Of a stretch of 64,000 nucleotides of DNA, positions 1 through 7,565 are shown piece by piece. Source of the stretch: Flavobacteriaceae bacterium. GTDB lineage: Bacteria; Bacteroidota; Bacteroidia; Flavobacteriales; Flavobacteriaceae. The DNA lies in assembly GCA_002862645.1 (NCBI GenBank), contig PKDQ01000020.1:1-64000 (forward strand). Reading direction: 5' to 3'. Positions within the stretch are counted from its first letter, which is position 1; every line of letters begins with the position of its first letter. Position numbers and translations under genes: made by a program. Under the pieces are notes generated by a model. The model was not told the origin of the DNA and ran no database searches. It worked only from the letters and a program-made list of their open reading frames with translations.

Positions 1-2
1 GG

Positions 3-341
3 GTTAGAACAACAGCAAGTGACAGGTCATCTTTAGTAGTTGGTGAATACAACTTATTAGGCTCAACGGTTACTAACAGCGCTACAGTTTTTAGTTTAGA
101 AAACACAGCCTTTGTAATAGGAAATGGAGCAGATGCAGACAATAAAAGCGATGCACTAACAGTACTATTTGACGGCACTACCAACGTTGCAGGCTCTGTT
201 ACAGCTACTGAATTTATTGGAGATGGCTCACAGCTTACTAATCTTTCTGTGCTTATAAATGCTTTGAAAGAGCAAGACAATAAGATGAATGAGCAAGAGG
301 CAAGAATAGAGCGTCTTGAAAAGCTGCTACTAGATAGTTAG
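3..341 (+). CDS. C-terminal end of a tail-fibre/adhesin-like surface protein (partial)
   Basis: Open reading frame entering from the left edge and ending at TAG 339-341; about 112 residues are visible. The visible part is rich in T, S, N, G and V, with short beta-repeat phrases such as VLFDGTTNVAGSVTATEF and IGDGSQLTNL. It finishes in a short charged coiled coil ending IERLEKLLLDS. This layout is typical of the C-termini of phage tail-fibre-like or trimeric-adhesin-like proteins in Flavobacteriia, which often end in such a coiled coil. The N-terminus and any signal peptide lie outside the window, so the exact family and the cell location cannot be given. The family is inferred from composition only. 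Confidence 0.6.
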   Translation, partial: VRTTASDRSSLVVGEYNLLGSTVTNSATVFSLENTAFVIGNGADADNKSDALTVLFDGTTNVAGSVTATEFIGDGSQLTNLSVLINALKEQDNKMNEQEARIERLEKLLLDS

Positions 342-379
342 AAATAGCAGAACTGAAGGAAGAAGATATGCCTATGGTT
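341..379 (+). repeat. Copy 1 of a degenerate codon-like tail repeat
   Basis: Starts on the last base of the preceding stop codon. In the frame beginning at 341 it reads EIAELKEEDMPMV and then stops (TAA 380-382). It matches 862-900 at 30 of 39 bases. Several differences are silent third-position changes (gca/gcg, ctg/ctt, cct/cca), as expected of sequence once under coding selection. Its parent gene is not recognised. Confidence 0.6.
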
Positions 380-419
380 TAATTTCTTAAATTAGTACCA
401 CTAAAAACAATTCTATTTT

Positions 420-863
420 ATGTATAGATTTAACACAAATGATTATATAATTCGCATCCCATTATTTATCATTTTTTTTTGGTTTGGCCTATTGAAGGTG
501 ATTGGACTTTCACCCGCTCAAGGGTTGATAATTGATACTGTGTATTGGATGCCATTTTTAAGCCCCGAGCAATGGGCAATAGTAATTGGATTTTGGGAAA
601 TAATAATCGGCCTATTTTTTCTGTCTAAAAAAACAACTTTTTACGCTATGTTATTATTGTTTTTACAAATGAGTGGGACTTTCATGCCTTTAGTACTTTT
701 ACCTTCAATTACTTTTCAAGACTCTAATTACCTTTTACCAACTCTTGAGGGACAATACATTATTAAAAATATAATAATTATCGCTTCTGCTCTTGTAGTG
801 GGCAGACACTATTTAAATCAGCCGTTTTTTGAACGAATCTCTAACCTATTTAACAGGGCTTGA
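420..863 (+). CDS. DoxX-like small integral membrane protein
   Basis: 147 residues starting at ATG 420. About four hydrophobic segments are visible: roughly residues 10-30, 48-68, 72-95 and 112-128. An early 'FFWFGLLKVIGLSP' resembles the start of DoxX/DoxD-like membrane proteins, which carry four transmembrane helices and whose role in most bacteria is unclear. A W-E-I-I-I-G-L-F-F stretch in the second helix also fits that family. It stands alone, with no operon partner, between two copies of a short codon-like repeat (341-379 and 862-900). The membrane location is solid; the family call is by resemblance only, and no function is assigned. Confidence 0.6.
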   Translation: MYRFNTNDYIIRIPLFIIFFWFGLLKVIGLSPAQGLIIDTVYWMPFLSPEQWAIVIGFWEIIIGLFFLSKKTTFYAMLLLFLQMSGTFMPLVLLPSITFQDSNYLLPTLEGQYIIKNIIIIASALVVGRHYLNQPFFERISNLFNRA

Positions 864-900
864 AGTAGCGGAACTTGAGGAAAGTGATATGCCAATGATT
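862..900 (+). repeat. Copy 2 of the degenerate codon-like tail repeat
   Basis: Overlaps the TGA stop (861-863) of the DoxX-like gene. The frame from 862 reads EVAELEESDMPMIL and then TAG (904-906). It pairs with 341-379, which sits in the same position relative to the preceding gene: both copies begin inside the upstream stop codon. This suggests two insertion or replacement events into the 3' part of related genes, or a duplicated gene tail. Confidence 0.6.
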
Positions 901-1254
901 TTGTAGTTTTAAGCAAAACATCTCATTATGAAAACCAAGGATGTCGTCCAAACTGATTGTTTTTCACAACTTTCTTATTGGTCAAATAAAAATCTAACCC
1001 CATTCTACGTAGCTGACCCCTAAAAAGGAAATGGATTTATTTTGGTAGGGGGGGAGTAGGTTTATAAAGCTTTTGGGTTGACTTTTTTGACTTTTTACTG
1101 TCAGTTTTACTGTCAGTTTAGTGTGTTTTTACTGTCAGTTTAGTGTATATTTGGTTTTTAACCTTGTTGGTTTTTAAATTAAAACTTAGAAATAACAACA
1201 ATTAAACACTCAGCCAATACACCTTTATTACTCTAGTATAACTGAGTTTAAAGC
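901..1254. other. Non-coding stretch with no gene seen
   Basis: About 350 bases without a convincing gene. It holds a 31-codon open frame at 928-1023 (no recognisable family), a G-run near 1046-1052 and a short tandem repeat at 1093-1146. The AT content rises towards 1254. No promoter pointing into the next gene is obvious. It may be scar DNA from the events that left the two tail repeats upstream. Confidence 0.5.
1093..1146 (+). repeat. Short tandem repeat TTTTACTGTCAGTTT
   Basis: TTTTACTGTCAGTTT occurs three times, starting at 1093, 1105 and 1127; the first two copies overlap by three bases. The last two copies share a longer 20-base unit, TTTTACTGTCAGTTTAGTGT, at 1105-1124 and 1127-1146. 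There is no dyad symmetry and the spacing is uneven, so it is not CRISPR-like. No function is apparent. Confidence 0.75.
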
Positions 1255-1284
1255 AAAAAAAAGAGTCACCATTTCTGATGACTC
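1255..1284 (-). terminator. Rho-independent terminator of tRNA-Met
   Basis: On the minus strand, just past the tRNA 3' end, an 8-bp stem (GAGTCATC / GGTGACTC, with one G-T pair) closes the loop AGAAAT. Eight T follow (A-run 1255-1262 on the plus strand). This is a textbook intrinsic terminator. Confidence 0.88.
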
Positions 1285-1289
1285 GATTG

Positions 1290-1363
1290 TAGCGAGAGGG
1301 AGACTTGAACTCCCGACCTCCGGGTTATGAATCCGACGCTCTAACCGGCTGAGCTACCTCGCC
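1290..1363 (-). tRNA. tRNA-Met (anticodon CAT)
   Basis: The minus strand folds as a 74-nt cloverleaf. The acceptor stem starts GGCGAGG; the D-arm contains TAGCTCAG; the anticodon loop is TTCATAA with CAT at 1329-1327; the T-arm is GGGAG-TTCAAGT-CTCCC; the discriminator base is A. CCA is not encoded. The 1-72 position is a G-T pair rather than the C-A mismatch of an initiator, so the elongator tRNA is favoured; a tRNA-Ile2 with a modified C34 cannot be excluded by eye. An intrinsic terminator follows at 1255-1284. Confidence 0.95.
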
Positions 1364-1467
1364 AAAACGGCGTAAATATAACAATTTGTTTTCCCATTTT
1401 ATCTTGGTTTTTCAACCATTTCTTTTAAAGGTCATGATAAATCTATATATTGGACGTTTTATTACTT

Positions 1468-1857
1468 ATGTCAAAAATACAATTCGAGATTGAATTTGTT
1501 ATTCAAGCCTCCCCGCAACTTCTTTTTCAGTACATGCACACCCCCTCTGGTCTTTCAGAATGGTTTGCGGATAATGTCAATGCACGAACTGAAAAATATA
1601 CCTTTTTTTGGGACGAATCTGTAGAGGAGGCGCTTCTTCTCAAAAAAAAGGCAAACGAATTTGTTCGCTTTCGGTGGTTAAACGGCGATGATGATCAGGA
1701 CGATTGTTACTATGAAATGCGCATTGTGGTAGATGAAATCACCAAAGACGTTTCTGTGGTGGTTACGGATTTTGCCGACGAAGATGAAGTTGAAGAGGCC
1801 AAAATGCTCTGGGAAAGCCAAATAAGTGATTTAAAACAAGTTTTAGGTTCTTCGTAA
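1468..1857 (+). CDS. START-like domain (SRPBCC fold) protein
   Basis: 129 residues, acidic. The N-terminal half carries 'FVIQASPQLLFQYMHTPSGL' followed by SEWFADNV, the hallmark of the Flavobacteriia START-like family related to AHSA1/SRPBCC proteins. These have a helix-grip fold with a hydrophobic ligand cavity; the ligand and role are unknown. ATG 1468 was chosen because family members begin with MSK just before the first strand; an upstream in-frame TTG (1450) would add six unlikely residues. The stop lies one base before the aminotransferase gene, so the two are probably co-transcribed, a pairing that recurs in this class. Confidence 0.85.
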   Translation: MSKIQFEIEFVIQASPQLLFQYMHTPSGLSEWFADNVNARTEKYTFFWDESVEEALLLKKKANEFVRFRWLNGDDDQDDCYYEMRIVVDEITKDVSVVVTDFADEDEVEEAKMLWESQISDLKQVLGSS

Positions 1858-1858
1858 T

Positions 1859-2707
1859 ATGATAAACCACAACGGCGCGCTTACTTCACCTCAGTCGCCT
1901 GTTTTTACAGTACACAATCGCGGCTTACTTTTTGGAGACGCAGTCTTTGAAACTTTGCGCTACAGCCAAAATCATATTCATTTTTGGGAAGACCATTATT
2001 TTAGGCTTATGGCAGCCATGCGTATTTTTCGCATGGACATACCGATGACTTTTACGCCAGAGTTTTTGGAGCATGAGTGTTTGCGCGCGGTAGAAGCCCA
2101 AAGCGAAACAGTAGCGGCATGGCGTATTCGCTTGACCGTTTATCGAAAAGATGGAGGTGCTTATTTGCCAAATACTAGAGAAGTGGGTTATGTTGTAGAA
2201 GCCAAACCGCTCGACTCTGAATATTACTTGGCTTCTGACACGTATAAAGTCGAGTTGTTCAACGACTACTATTTGCAAAAAAGTATGTTATCTAATCTTA
2301 AATCTAACAACAAAGCACTTCAAGTAATCGGTAGTATTTTTATGCAAGAACAAGGCTTTGATAACGGTATATTGGTTAATGATGAAAAGGAAGTTGTTGA
2401 ATTTCTCAATGGCAATCTTTTTATTGTAGAATATGGAAAACTTCGTACACCACCCATAACTTCTGGATGTTTGGATGGTATTATGCGAAAGCAAATCATA
2501 CGGATTGCTAAAAAATTAGAAATTTCTTGTGTGGAGGAGCCCATTTCGCCTTTTGATTTACAGCGTGTGCAAGAACTCTTTATGACCAATGCAATTGTTG
2601 GAATTCAACCTGTCAGTAGCTATCGTAGGACAACGTATGAAAAATCCATTACCCTAAAACTTCAACAAGGACTTTTTGATTGGGTTAATTCAAGCCAGGG
2701 TGCTTAG
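1859..2707 (+). CDS. Class IV PLP-dependent aminotransferase (BCAT / D-amino-acid / ADC-lyase superfamily)
   Basis: 282 residues. Fold type IV PLP enzymes include branched-chain and D-alanine aminotransferases and aminodeoxychorismate lyase (PabC). Visible signatures: N-terminal 'NRGLLFGDAVFETLR' (residues 20-34), the Schiff-base lysine in 'SNLKSNN' (K148) and an acidic 'VNDEKEVVEFLNGNLF' stretch that corresponds to the cofactor-phosphate region. The substrate cannot be fixed from sequence; PabC-like ADC lyase is a fair guess, as the family is often annotated that way in Flavobacteriia. It follows the START-like gene by one base. It converges with yqgE, and the coding ends overlap by 23 bases. 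Confidence 0.85.
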   Translation: MINHNGALTSPQSPVFTVHNRGLLFGDAVFETLRYSQNHIHFWEDHYFRLMAAMRIFRMDIPMTFTPEFLEHECLRAVEAQSETVAAWRIRLTVYRKDGGAYLPNTREVGYVVEAKPLDSEYYLASDTYKVELFNDYYLQKSMLSNLKSNNKALQVIGSIFMQEQGFDNGILVNDEKEVVEFLNGNLFIVEYGKLRTPPITSGCLDGIMRKQIIRIAKKLEISCVEEPISPFDLQRVQELFMTNAIVGIQPVSSYRRTTYEKSITLKLQQGLFDWVNSSQGA

Positions 2708-3215
2708 GTGCAGTAGCGTATAAGGCGTATTCACCACCCATATCTCGCATGATACTTCTCCATATCTGCTCCTCGTTCTCAAAAATATTATAGTTGTTTT
2801 TAATCAATAGCCAGCTTTTTTCATTGTATTCCTGTCGTAGTTGGCCTTTGCCCCAACCGCTATATCCCAAAAAAAACCGAAGTTGATGAGGGGCTATTTT
2901 TTTCTTGATTATTGCCTCTTGAAGTGTCTCCAAGTCACCACCCCAAAACAAGTTTTTTCCAATGGCTTGTGCATTGGGCAAATCTTTCAGGGTATGGATA
3001 TAAAACAAGCTATCGGAGTCTACGGGTCCTCCTTGATAAATGGGTAAGTCTATGGTTAATTCAGGAATCAGTTCATGTAAACTGTAATGGGTGGGTTGGT
3101 TTACCACAAATCCCAACGAACTTTCTTCATTGTGATCTGCCATAATAATCACGCTTCTGCCAAATTCGGGGTCACCTAGAAGAGATGGATGCGCAATAAG
3201 TAATTTCCCAATCAT
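2685..3215 (-). CDS. YqgE/AlgH family protein
   Basis: 176 residues. The N-terminal 'GKLLIAHPSLLGDPEFGRSVI' and the central 'FLGYSGWGKGQLRQE' are diagnostic of the YqgE/AlgH family (DUF179), a small alpha/beta protein of uncertain role. AlgH was named in Pseudomonas alginate regulation, but the biochemical activity is not settled. It overlaps the fmt stop codon by four bases (ATGA), so it is the last gene of a minus-strand operon ATPase-recQ-fmt-yqgE. Its length is near the usual 180-190 residues. Confidence 0.93.
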   Translation of the reverse strand: MIGKLLIAHPSLLGDPEFGRSVIIMADHNEESSLGFVVNQPTHYSLHELIPELTIDLPIYQGGPVDSDSLFYIHTLKDLPNAQAIGKNLFWGGDLETLQEAIIKKKIAPHQLRFFLGYSGWGKGQLRQEYNEKSWLLIKNNYNIFENEEQIWRSIMRDMGGEYALYATAPKHPGLN

Positions 3216-4162
3216 GATATAAAACGAGCTGTTGTGGGAAACTGAAACCCGTTGAGTAGTGCTGTTGTTTCCATGCTTTTTTTGTTGGGTAATTGCAGCT
3301 TATTTATATAAATATTGCCGTCCGTAACACTTACATAAAGCTGCTTGTTTTTAACTGTAAGTTGTCCAGGGTTTTCCTTGGGTATTTCTTTAACAAAGTG
3401 TACGTCATAGATCTTTACCTGCATGATTTCCTCATTATTTTCCATTAGAGTCCACGCCGTTGGAAAGGGATTTAACCCACGGATAAATTGCACGATCCGT
3501 TGCCCCGGCTGACGCCAGTCAATCTGGGTATTCTCTTTTATCAGCTTTGGTGCTTTCTTGATTTCTACGTCTTTTTGAGGTATAGGCTTGAGGCTTCCCG
3601 AGGCCAATCCATATAGAGTAGCAATAATCAGTTCGCCAGCGTGAGTTTGCATACGTTCGCTTAATGTGCCCATAGTGTCTTCAGGTAATATATTCAGCTT
3701 TTTTTGAAGTAAAATGGCTCCCGTATCAATGTTATCATCAATTAAAAAAGTTGTAAGCCCAGATGCGTGCTCGCCATTTATTATGGACCAATGTATGGGC
3801 GCAGCACCACGGTATTGGGGTAGTAGAGATGCATGTAAGTTAAAAGTCCCTAATTGCGGTAATTCCCAAATTACTTTGGGCAACATACGAAAGGCAACAA
3901 CAACAAAAACGTCTGCTTTCAGTGCCTTAAGTTGGGCAACCGTTTCCTTTGATGAAAGTTTTTCAGGCTGATACAAGGCGATGTTATATTCCAGTGCTGC
4001 ATCTTTTACAGCAGAAAAGCGTATTTTTTTACCACGTCCAGCCGGGCGATCAGGTGCCGTAACAATACCAACAACCTCATGCTGGCTTTCCACTATACTT
4101 CGCAGTCCAGACATCGCAAAAGCGGGAGTTCCCATATAAACAACACGTAAGGATCTACTCAT
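3212..4162 (-). CDS. fmt: Methionyl-tRNA formyltransferase
   Basis: 316 residues, the normal length. It transfers a formyl group from 10-formyl-tetrahydrofolate to Met-tRNA(fMet) in the cytoplasm, preparing the initiator tRNA. The N-terminal formyltransferase domain carries the catalytic set N108, H110 ('FNLHASLLPQYRGAAPIHW') and D146 ('DDNIDTGAI'). The KKIRFS loop near residue 45, which contacts tRNA, is present, and the C-terminal tRNA-binding OB-like domain follows from about residue 205. ATG overlaps the recQ stop by four bases and its own stop overlaps the yqgE start, so all are translationally coupled. Confidence 0.97.
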   Translation of the reverse strand: MSRSLRVVYMGTPAFAMSGLRSIVESQHEVVGIVTAPDRPAGRGKKIRFSAVKDAALEYNIALYQPEKLSSKETVAQLKALKADVFVVVAFRMLPKVIWELPQLGTFNLHASLLPQYRGAAPIHWSIINGEHASGLTTFLIDDNIDTGAILLQKKLNILPEDTMGTLSERMQTHAGELIIATLYGLASGSLKPIPQKDVEIKKAPKLIKENTQIDWRQPGQRIVQFIRGLNPFPTAWTLMENNEEIMQVKIYDVHFVKEIPKENPGQLTVKNKQLYVSVTDGNIYINKLQLPNKKSMETTALLNGFQFPTTARFIS

Positions 4163-6012
4163 ATCAGCTTGTATTCGTTTGGTATTTCTTGTATTACCAT
4201 TTCTTCAGCACACATTTCGTCTAGGGCCACCGCCAGCTGTATTCTGTCAAATGGCGCAGCCACACATAACTGTTCCAAAGATAGTGCATCTTCAGACGAG
4301 AGTGTTTCTTTTAAGTAGCGGATTATTTTAGTTGTTGGCCTTTTTTTGTCCGTGCAGTTAGAGCATGTGCCGCAATTGTTTTTGTAAGTCTCACCAAAGT
4401 AGCCCAGCAATTTTTTTCGATAACAAGTAGCAACCGTTGCGTATTGCCAAACGGCAGCTGTCAAACGCTTTTTTTCTTCCGTAAGTGCATTTAATTGATG
4501 TAAGACGGGCATCAAGCTTATGTTATCTTCTCTAGGAACATGAAATACAATCTCACTGTCTGCATGGAGTTGTTGTATTTCGGCATCTCCTTGTTTTTCT
4601 AATTGCTTTAGGCATGCGATAGCATTGCTTAGACCCACACCACTTTTTATTGTTATACTGTCTAAGCTGATGTCTTGAAACCTGTCTGTGATACCCCCTA
4701 TGTTTCGCAATAAATAATCCACCAGCACATGCGTTTGCTTTATGTGGTTGTGCAGCAATTTTAGGGTTGTTTTTGGTCTGTCGTATTGTATAAGTGTAAG
4801 TAATTGTCCACGCTCTAATACTTTGAGCACATGATAGGTAGTTCGGAGTTTTAAGCCGTAGCGTTCACAAAAAAGGGCGTGATTAAAAACCAAAATATCA
4901 TCTGGTTTTTCGCCATAGGCGATGTCAAAATAATGGCATAGGTGCTTGTATGTTTTCTTTATGGCTGCAGCACTTGGGATACTGATGGTTGCGCTGTTCC
5001 ATAGTTTTTGGTCATCTCCCTCTTCAACGAGCAGGATGGCTTTTGCGGCTCCTCCGTCTCTGCCACAGCGCCCAATTTCTTGGTAGTACTGCTCCATACT
5101 AAAGGGAAGCGTAGCGTGTACAACACGTTGTACATTAGCTTTGTCAATCCCCATACCGAATGCCGAAGTGGCTACCATGACAGGTATTTTTTCTTGCATC
5201 CAATTTGAGATCCTTTTTTCTTTGGTCAATGCGCCTCCGTGGAAATAGCTAGTTTGATGCCCCATATTGTTTAAGTGATTGCTTAAAAGCTCAGCGCTTT
5301 TCCTTGTTCCAGCATATACAATTGCAGGCGTTCCTTTTGGAGCTAGTGCATCTGAGATAGCATCCAACTTATCCGCAGTTTTAAGCACCCGAATTTCAAT
5401 GTTTTTTCTATCAAACGAATCGGTTATTTGTATGGGTTGTTCCAGTTCAAGTACCTTACAAATATCTTCTTTAACCCTTTTCGTAGCCGTTGCGGTTAGG
5501 GCAATCGTTGGCATGTTGTAAAGCTTATTTTTCAGCCCTATAACTTCTCGGTATGCTGGTCTAAAGTCGTGTCCCCATTCGGAGATGCAATGGGCTTCGT
5601 CAATGGCCAGTAGATTGACTTGCATTTCAGATAAGCGATCTTGAACTAAGGGATGTTGTGCTCGTTCTGGTGATAGGTATAGGAATTTATAATAACCAAA
5701 TTTACAATTGTCTAAAGCAGTAACTAGATCGTCTTCACGCATAGGACCAGAAAGGTTCATAGCGCGAACCCCCTTTTTTTTAAGGCTTTCCACCTGGTCG
5801 CTCATCAGGGCGATTAATGGACTTATTACAACACATAAGCCCGGTTTTGTGAGAGCTGGTAACTGGTAGCACAAACTTTTTCCACCTCCTGTTGGCAATA
5901 CAACAAGGCAGTCTTTTGCATCTAATATGGCAGTTATGGCTTCTTTTTGTCCCGGGCGAAATTCAGAAACATTCCAATGCCTTTTTAACACATCATATAT
6001 GTTGTTTTTCAT
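4159..6012 (-). CDS. recQ: ATP-dependent DNA helicase RecQ
   Basis: 617 residues. This 3'-5' superfamily 2 helicase acts in recombination and fork repair. Visible: Walker A 'LPTGGGKSLCYQLPA' (about 39-53), DEAH box D138-H141 in 'AIDEAHCISEWGHDFRPAYR', motif VI 'EIGRCGRDGG', and the RecQ-specific zinc site near residues 530-555 (C...CGTCSNC). After the winged-helix region the protein ends with a short tail of about 50 residues, and no clear full HRDC domain is seen, as in many short RecQ paralogues. It is coupled to the upstream P-loop ATPase gene and the downstream fmt gene by four-base overlaps. Confidence 0.96.
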   Translation of the reverse strand: MKNNIYDVLKRHWNVSEFRPGQKEAITAILDAKDCLVVLPTGGGKSLCYQLPALTKPGLCVVISPLIALMSDQVESLKKKGVRAMNLSGPMREDDLVTALDNCKFGYYKFLYLSPERAQHPLVQDRLSEMQVNLLAIDEAHCISEWGHDFRPAYREVIGLKNKLYNMPTIALTATATKRVKEDICKVLELEQPIQITDSFDRKNIEIRVLKTADKLDAISDALAPKGTPAIVYAGTRKSAELLSNHLNNMGHQTSYFHGGALTKEKRISNWMQEKIPVMVATSAFGMGIDKANVQRVVHATLPFSMEQYYQEIGRCGRDGGAAKAILLVEEGDDQKLWNSATISIPSAAAIKKTYKHLCHYFDIAYGEKPDDILVFNHALFCERYGLKLRTTYHVLKVLERGQLLTLIQYDRPKTTLKLLHNHIKQTHVLVDYLLRNIGGITDRFQDISLDSITIKSGVGLSNAIACLKQLEKQGDAEIQQLHADSEIVFHVPREDNISLMPVLHQLNALTEEKKRLTAAVWQYATVATCYRKKLLGYFGETYKNNCGTCSNCTDKKRPTTKIIRYLKETLSSEDALSLEQLCVAAPFDRIQLAVALDEMCAEEMVIQEIPNEYKLI

Positions 6013-6539
6013 AGCTGTTCCGAGATAAAACGAAGTCTTTCTTCGATACTAGCTTTTGGTACTTCGATACATTGCATACCAAAATTGGTATAAGTGTCTA
6101 CTAGCGCCTTATGAAAATGTTCTGCCTGCTCAAATACCTCTATGCGCTCCGAATCTTGTGTATAAATCGCTTCCCATGGTGGAAATACAAAAATGGTATC
6201 GTATACGTAATTGCTGCAATCTTCAAGCATACTGCAAGGAACATCATCTCCAATGGCGTTGAGATAAGCTACAACATCGTGTATGCCCCTGTCGTAGACA
6301 TGATTTATATTTTTTTTGTCCTCAAAATAATCATTTATTCGGCGTTCAAAAAGGGCTTCGCTAAAAGCCAGTGGGTTGTCCAAGAAGGGTTGCTCGACTC
6401 CTTTGCCTTGCGCATCGCTTATGACATCTCTAGATACTTCTGCAAAGCAATATATGTCTGGATGCTGGATGTGATTCAATAGCGTTGTTTTGCCACTTGA
6501 TGGCCCTCCAGTCAACACGATTCTTTTGTGTTCAAGCAT
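6009..6539 (-). CDS. P-loop AAA-family ATPase (AAA_28/NadR-kinase-like)
   Basis: 176 residues from ATG 6539. An in-frame TTG two codons earlier is possible, but the ATG directly precedes the conserved start LEHKRIVLTGGPSSGKTT. Walker A lies at residues 11-19, a mid-protein 'VYDRGIHDVVAYL' resembles the lid/acceptor region of small nucleoside-kinase-like ATPases, and 'IFVFPPWEAIYTQDSER' is typical of the AAA_28 family. The substrate is unknown; a nucleotide- or phosphorylated-ligand kinase is possible. It heads the operon with recQ, fmt and yqgE and is divergent from the DUF493 gene. Confidence 0.8.
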   Translation of the reverse strand: MLEHKRIVLTGGPSSGKTTLLNHIQHPDIYCFAEVSRDVISDAQGKGVEQPFLDNPLAFSEALFERRINDYFEDKKNINHVYDRGIHDVVAYLNAIGDDVPCSMLEDCSNYVYDTIFVFPPWEAIYTQDSERIEVFEQAEHFHKALVDTYTNFGMQCIEVPKASIEERLRFISEQL

Positions 6540-6556
6540 ACACAAATGTCGTTAAT

Positions 6557-6584
6557 TGTTACCTTATCTAAAACTGTATATTTG
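6557..6584 (+). promoter_or_regulatory. Promoter of the DUF493 gene, probably giving leaderless mRNA
   Basis: TTG at 6557-6559, a 17-base spacer and TATATTTG at 6577-6584 match the Bacteroidota -33 TTG / -7 TAnnTTTG consensus. Only four bases separate the -7 element from the ATG at 6589. Transcription would therefore begin at or next to the start codon. Confidence 0.65.
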
Positions 6585-6588
6585 CCTA

Positions 6589-6879
6589 ATGCAACAAAAT
6601 ACTAAAGACGATTCGTTTTACGAGCGTTTTCATCAGCAATTATTAGAAAGTAATACATGGCCAAGTGTTTATGTCTTTAAATTTATTATTCCCTCTTCTG
6701 ATTCCAATAAAGCGACGTTGTTGGCGTTGTTTGAAAACGAAAAAGCAGAGGTCAATGTTAGGGCTTCTAGCAAGGGAAAATACACCAGTATTTCCATCGC
6801 AGGAAAATTCGGGAGCCCCGATATTATCATTCAAAAACACAAACGGGCATCGAAAATCCCAAACATCATCCAACTCTAA
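6589..6879 (+). CDS. DUF493 (YbeD-like) family protein
   Basis: 96 residues. 'YERFHQQLLESNTWPSVYVFKFIIP' near the N-terminus and 'VNVRASSKGKYTSISIAG' match the DUF493/YbeD family of small ACT-like alpha/beta proteins, whose function is unknown. ATG 6589 was chosen over an upstream in-frame non-ATG start because family members begin just before the F-Y-E-R helix, and because a good promoter ends four bases before it. It is followed 37 bases later by the DUF4290 gene, with which it may be co-transcribed together with murA. Confidence 0.88.
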   Translation: MQQNTKDDSFYERFHQQLLESNTWPSVYVFKFIIPSSDSNKATLLALFENEKAEVNVRASSKGKYTSISIAGKFGSPDIIIQKHKRASKIPNIIQL

Positions 6880-6916
6880 TTAATTTTTTATTAGTTTTGC
6901 CTCATAAATTTCCCTC

Positions 6917-7564
6917 TTGATAGACAATCTTCAATACAATACCGAGCGTTCAATGCTAGCCATACCTGAATATGGCCGTCACATTCACAAAATGATTCAG
7001 CAAGTTTTAGCTGAAGAAAACAAAGAAGAACGCAATAAACAGGCTCAAGCCATCATTGGCATTATGGGCAACCTTAATCCACACTTAAGAGATGTAGCTG
7101 ATTTTCAGCACAAACTTTGGGATCAGCTTTTTATCATGTCTAATTTTGAATTGCATGTAGATGCGCCTTTCCCAAAACCTGATGCTGAAGTTCTTGCCGC
7201 TCCTCCAACGCCACTGGCTTATCCGCAATCGTTTCCTAAATATCGTTTCTATGGAAACAACATCAAGGGCATGATTGACGTAATTGTTGACTGGGAAGAA
7301 GGAGACTTGAAAGAAGCTTTGGTCTATGTGATTGCGAATCACATGAAAAAATGCTTCCTCAACTGGAACAAAGACACCGTTGAAGACAAGGTTATTTTTG
7401 GTCATTTGGCCGAACTGTCTAACGGAAAACTTGTCATCAATACGGAAGACGAGGTATTATCGGCTTCGGAAAACTTAATTCGCTTGACAAACAAGCGCTT
7501 TGCCAAGGGATCCAGAAACACTAAAAATAAGAATTACCGAAACCAAAAGCAGCGACGTAAATAA
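6917..7564 (+). CDS. DUF4290 family protein
   Basis: 215 residues starting at TTG. 'IDNLQYNTERSMLAIPEYGRHIHKM' is the conserved N-terminus of DUF4290, a family essentially restricted to Bacteroidota and of unknown function. The TTG start is preferred because the conserved block begins at residue 2 and the first ATG (residue 13) would remove it. The C-terminus is a basic tail of about 20 residues rich in K, R and N, suggesting contact with nucleic acid or another polyanion (inference). It is immediately followed by murA, one base after the stop, a neighbourhood common in Flavobacteriia. Confidence 0.88.
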   Translation: MIDNLQYNTERSMLAIPEYGRHIHKMIQQVLAEENKEERNKQAQAIIGIMGNLNPHLRDVADFQHKLWDQLFIMSNFELHVDAPFPKPDAEVLAAPPTPLAYPQSFPKYRFYGNNIKGMIDVIVDWEEGDLKEALVYVIANHMKKCFLNWNKDTVEDKVIFGHLAELSNGKLVINTEDEVLSASENLIRLTNKRFAKGSRNTKNKNYRNQKQRRK

Positions 7565-7565
7565 A

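Noticed and set aside
928-1023. 31-codon open frame starting MKTKDVVQTD
   Set aside because: No recognisable family, no promoter, short, and situated in a repeat-rich non-coding stretch.
1093-1146. Possible CRISPR or integron attC-like repeat
   Set aside because: Copies partly overlap and are unevenly spaced, with no unique spacers, no dyad symmetry and no cas or integrase gene nearby.
1450-1467. TTG start for the START-like protein
   Set aside because: Adds six residues not found in the family; the ATG at 1468 matches the conserved MSK start.
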